Assembly (NCBI GenBank): GCA_964440915.1
Contig: CAYTTV010000099.1
Location: 1 to 7,515 of the forward strand
Source of the DNA: CAMPJM01 sp964440915
GTDB lineage: Bacteria > Bacteroidota > Bacteroidia > Cytophagales > Cyclobacteriaceae
DNA length: 7,515 nt
Direction of reading: 5' to 3'
Part shown: piece after piece, positions 7,468-7,515 of the stretch
Layout of the letters: each line of letters starts with the position of its first letter
How positions within the stretch are numbered: position 1 is the first letter of the stretch
The notes under the pieces: model-generated
Databases searched by the model: none
Told to the model about the DNA's origin: nothing
What the model saw: the letters and a program-made list of their open reading frames with translations, nothing else
Position numbers and translations under genes: made by a program

Positions 7468-7515
7468 CTATGAGGTGAGTATTTAATGGCAAATTTTTCA
7501 CATCATCTATTTGAA

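Larger units (their letters stand above)
7154..7515. other. Non-coding leader/promoter region upstream of the PUL operon
   Basis: No convincing gene lies in these 362 AT-rich bases. On the minus strand the only frame open from the right edge runs about 34 codons to a TAA at 7411-7409, and its Cys-rich translation does not look like a real protein end. On the plus strand an ATG at 7486 stays open for 10 codons to the edge and might begin a divergent gene. The region holds a candidate promoter, a LacI-operator-like palindrome and an 11-base direct repeat, listed separately. Two TTATAAA copies 15 bases apart (7333-7339 and 7348-7354) add to an AT-rich core. The first bases before the susC-like ATG lack a Shine-Dalgarno sequence, as is usual in Bacteroidota. 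Confidence 0.7.

Noticed and set aside
7409..7513. Minus-strand frame open from the right edge, a possible C-terminus of an upstream gene
   Set aside because: About 34 codons with a Cys/Lys-rich, low-quality translation and no recognisable motif; expected by chance.

Overview
The window is part of a polysaccharide utilization locus (PUL) from a member of the Bacteroidota. The evidence is a SusC-like TonB-dependent transporter followed immediately by its SusD-like lipoprotein, acidic lipoprotein-export motifs right after the acylated cysteines, and no clear Shine-Dalgarno sequences before the operon genes. The moderate GC content and the style of the SusC/SusD sequences suggest an environmental lineage such as Cytophagales/Cyclobacteriaceae. 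That placement is an impression, not a demonstrated assignment.

All supported genes are on the minus strand, so the transcript runs right to left. It starts with a 362-base non-coding leader (7154-7515). Next come susC-like (7153-3980), susD-like (3965-2106), a small Ig-like surface lipoprotein resembling DUF5018 (2065-1655), and a larger surface lipoprotein resembling DUF4466 (1640-630). After a 211-base gap with a strong hairpin comes the first 139 codons of a secreted SGNH/GDSL-type hydrolase (418-1), cut by the window edge. Gaps inside the first four genes are only 14, 40 and 14 bases, so these are very probably one operon. The hydrolase may be read through from it or transcribed separately.

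Proposed working model: the SusD-like protein and the two accessory lipoproteins sit on the outside of the outer membrane and capture a glycan. The SusC-like beta-barrel imports oligosaccharides using TonB energy. The SGNH hydrolase, probably a carbohydrate esterase, removes acyl (e.g. acetyl) groups. No glycoside hydrolase or polysaccharide lyase and no regulator lies inside the window, so the substrate cannot be named. An acetylated plant or algal polysaccharide is a guess from the esterase alone. The SusC-like protein lacks an N-terminal STN signalling domain, so control through an anti-sigma/ECF-sigma pair is unlikely.

Overall this is a recognisable type of locus. The least understood parts are the two accessory lipoproteins and the control sequences on either side of the uptake operon. 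I found no CRISPR array, tRNA, rRNA, insertion sequence or phage feature.
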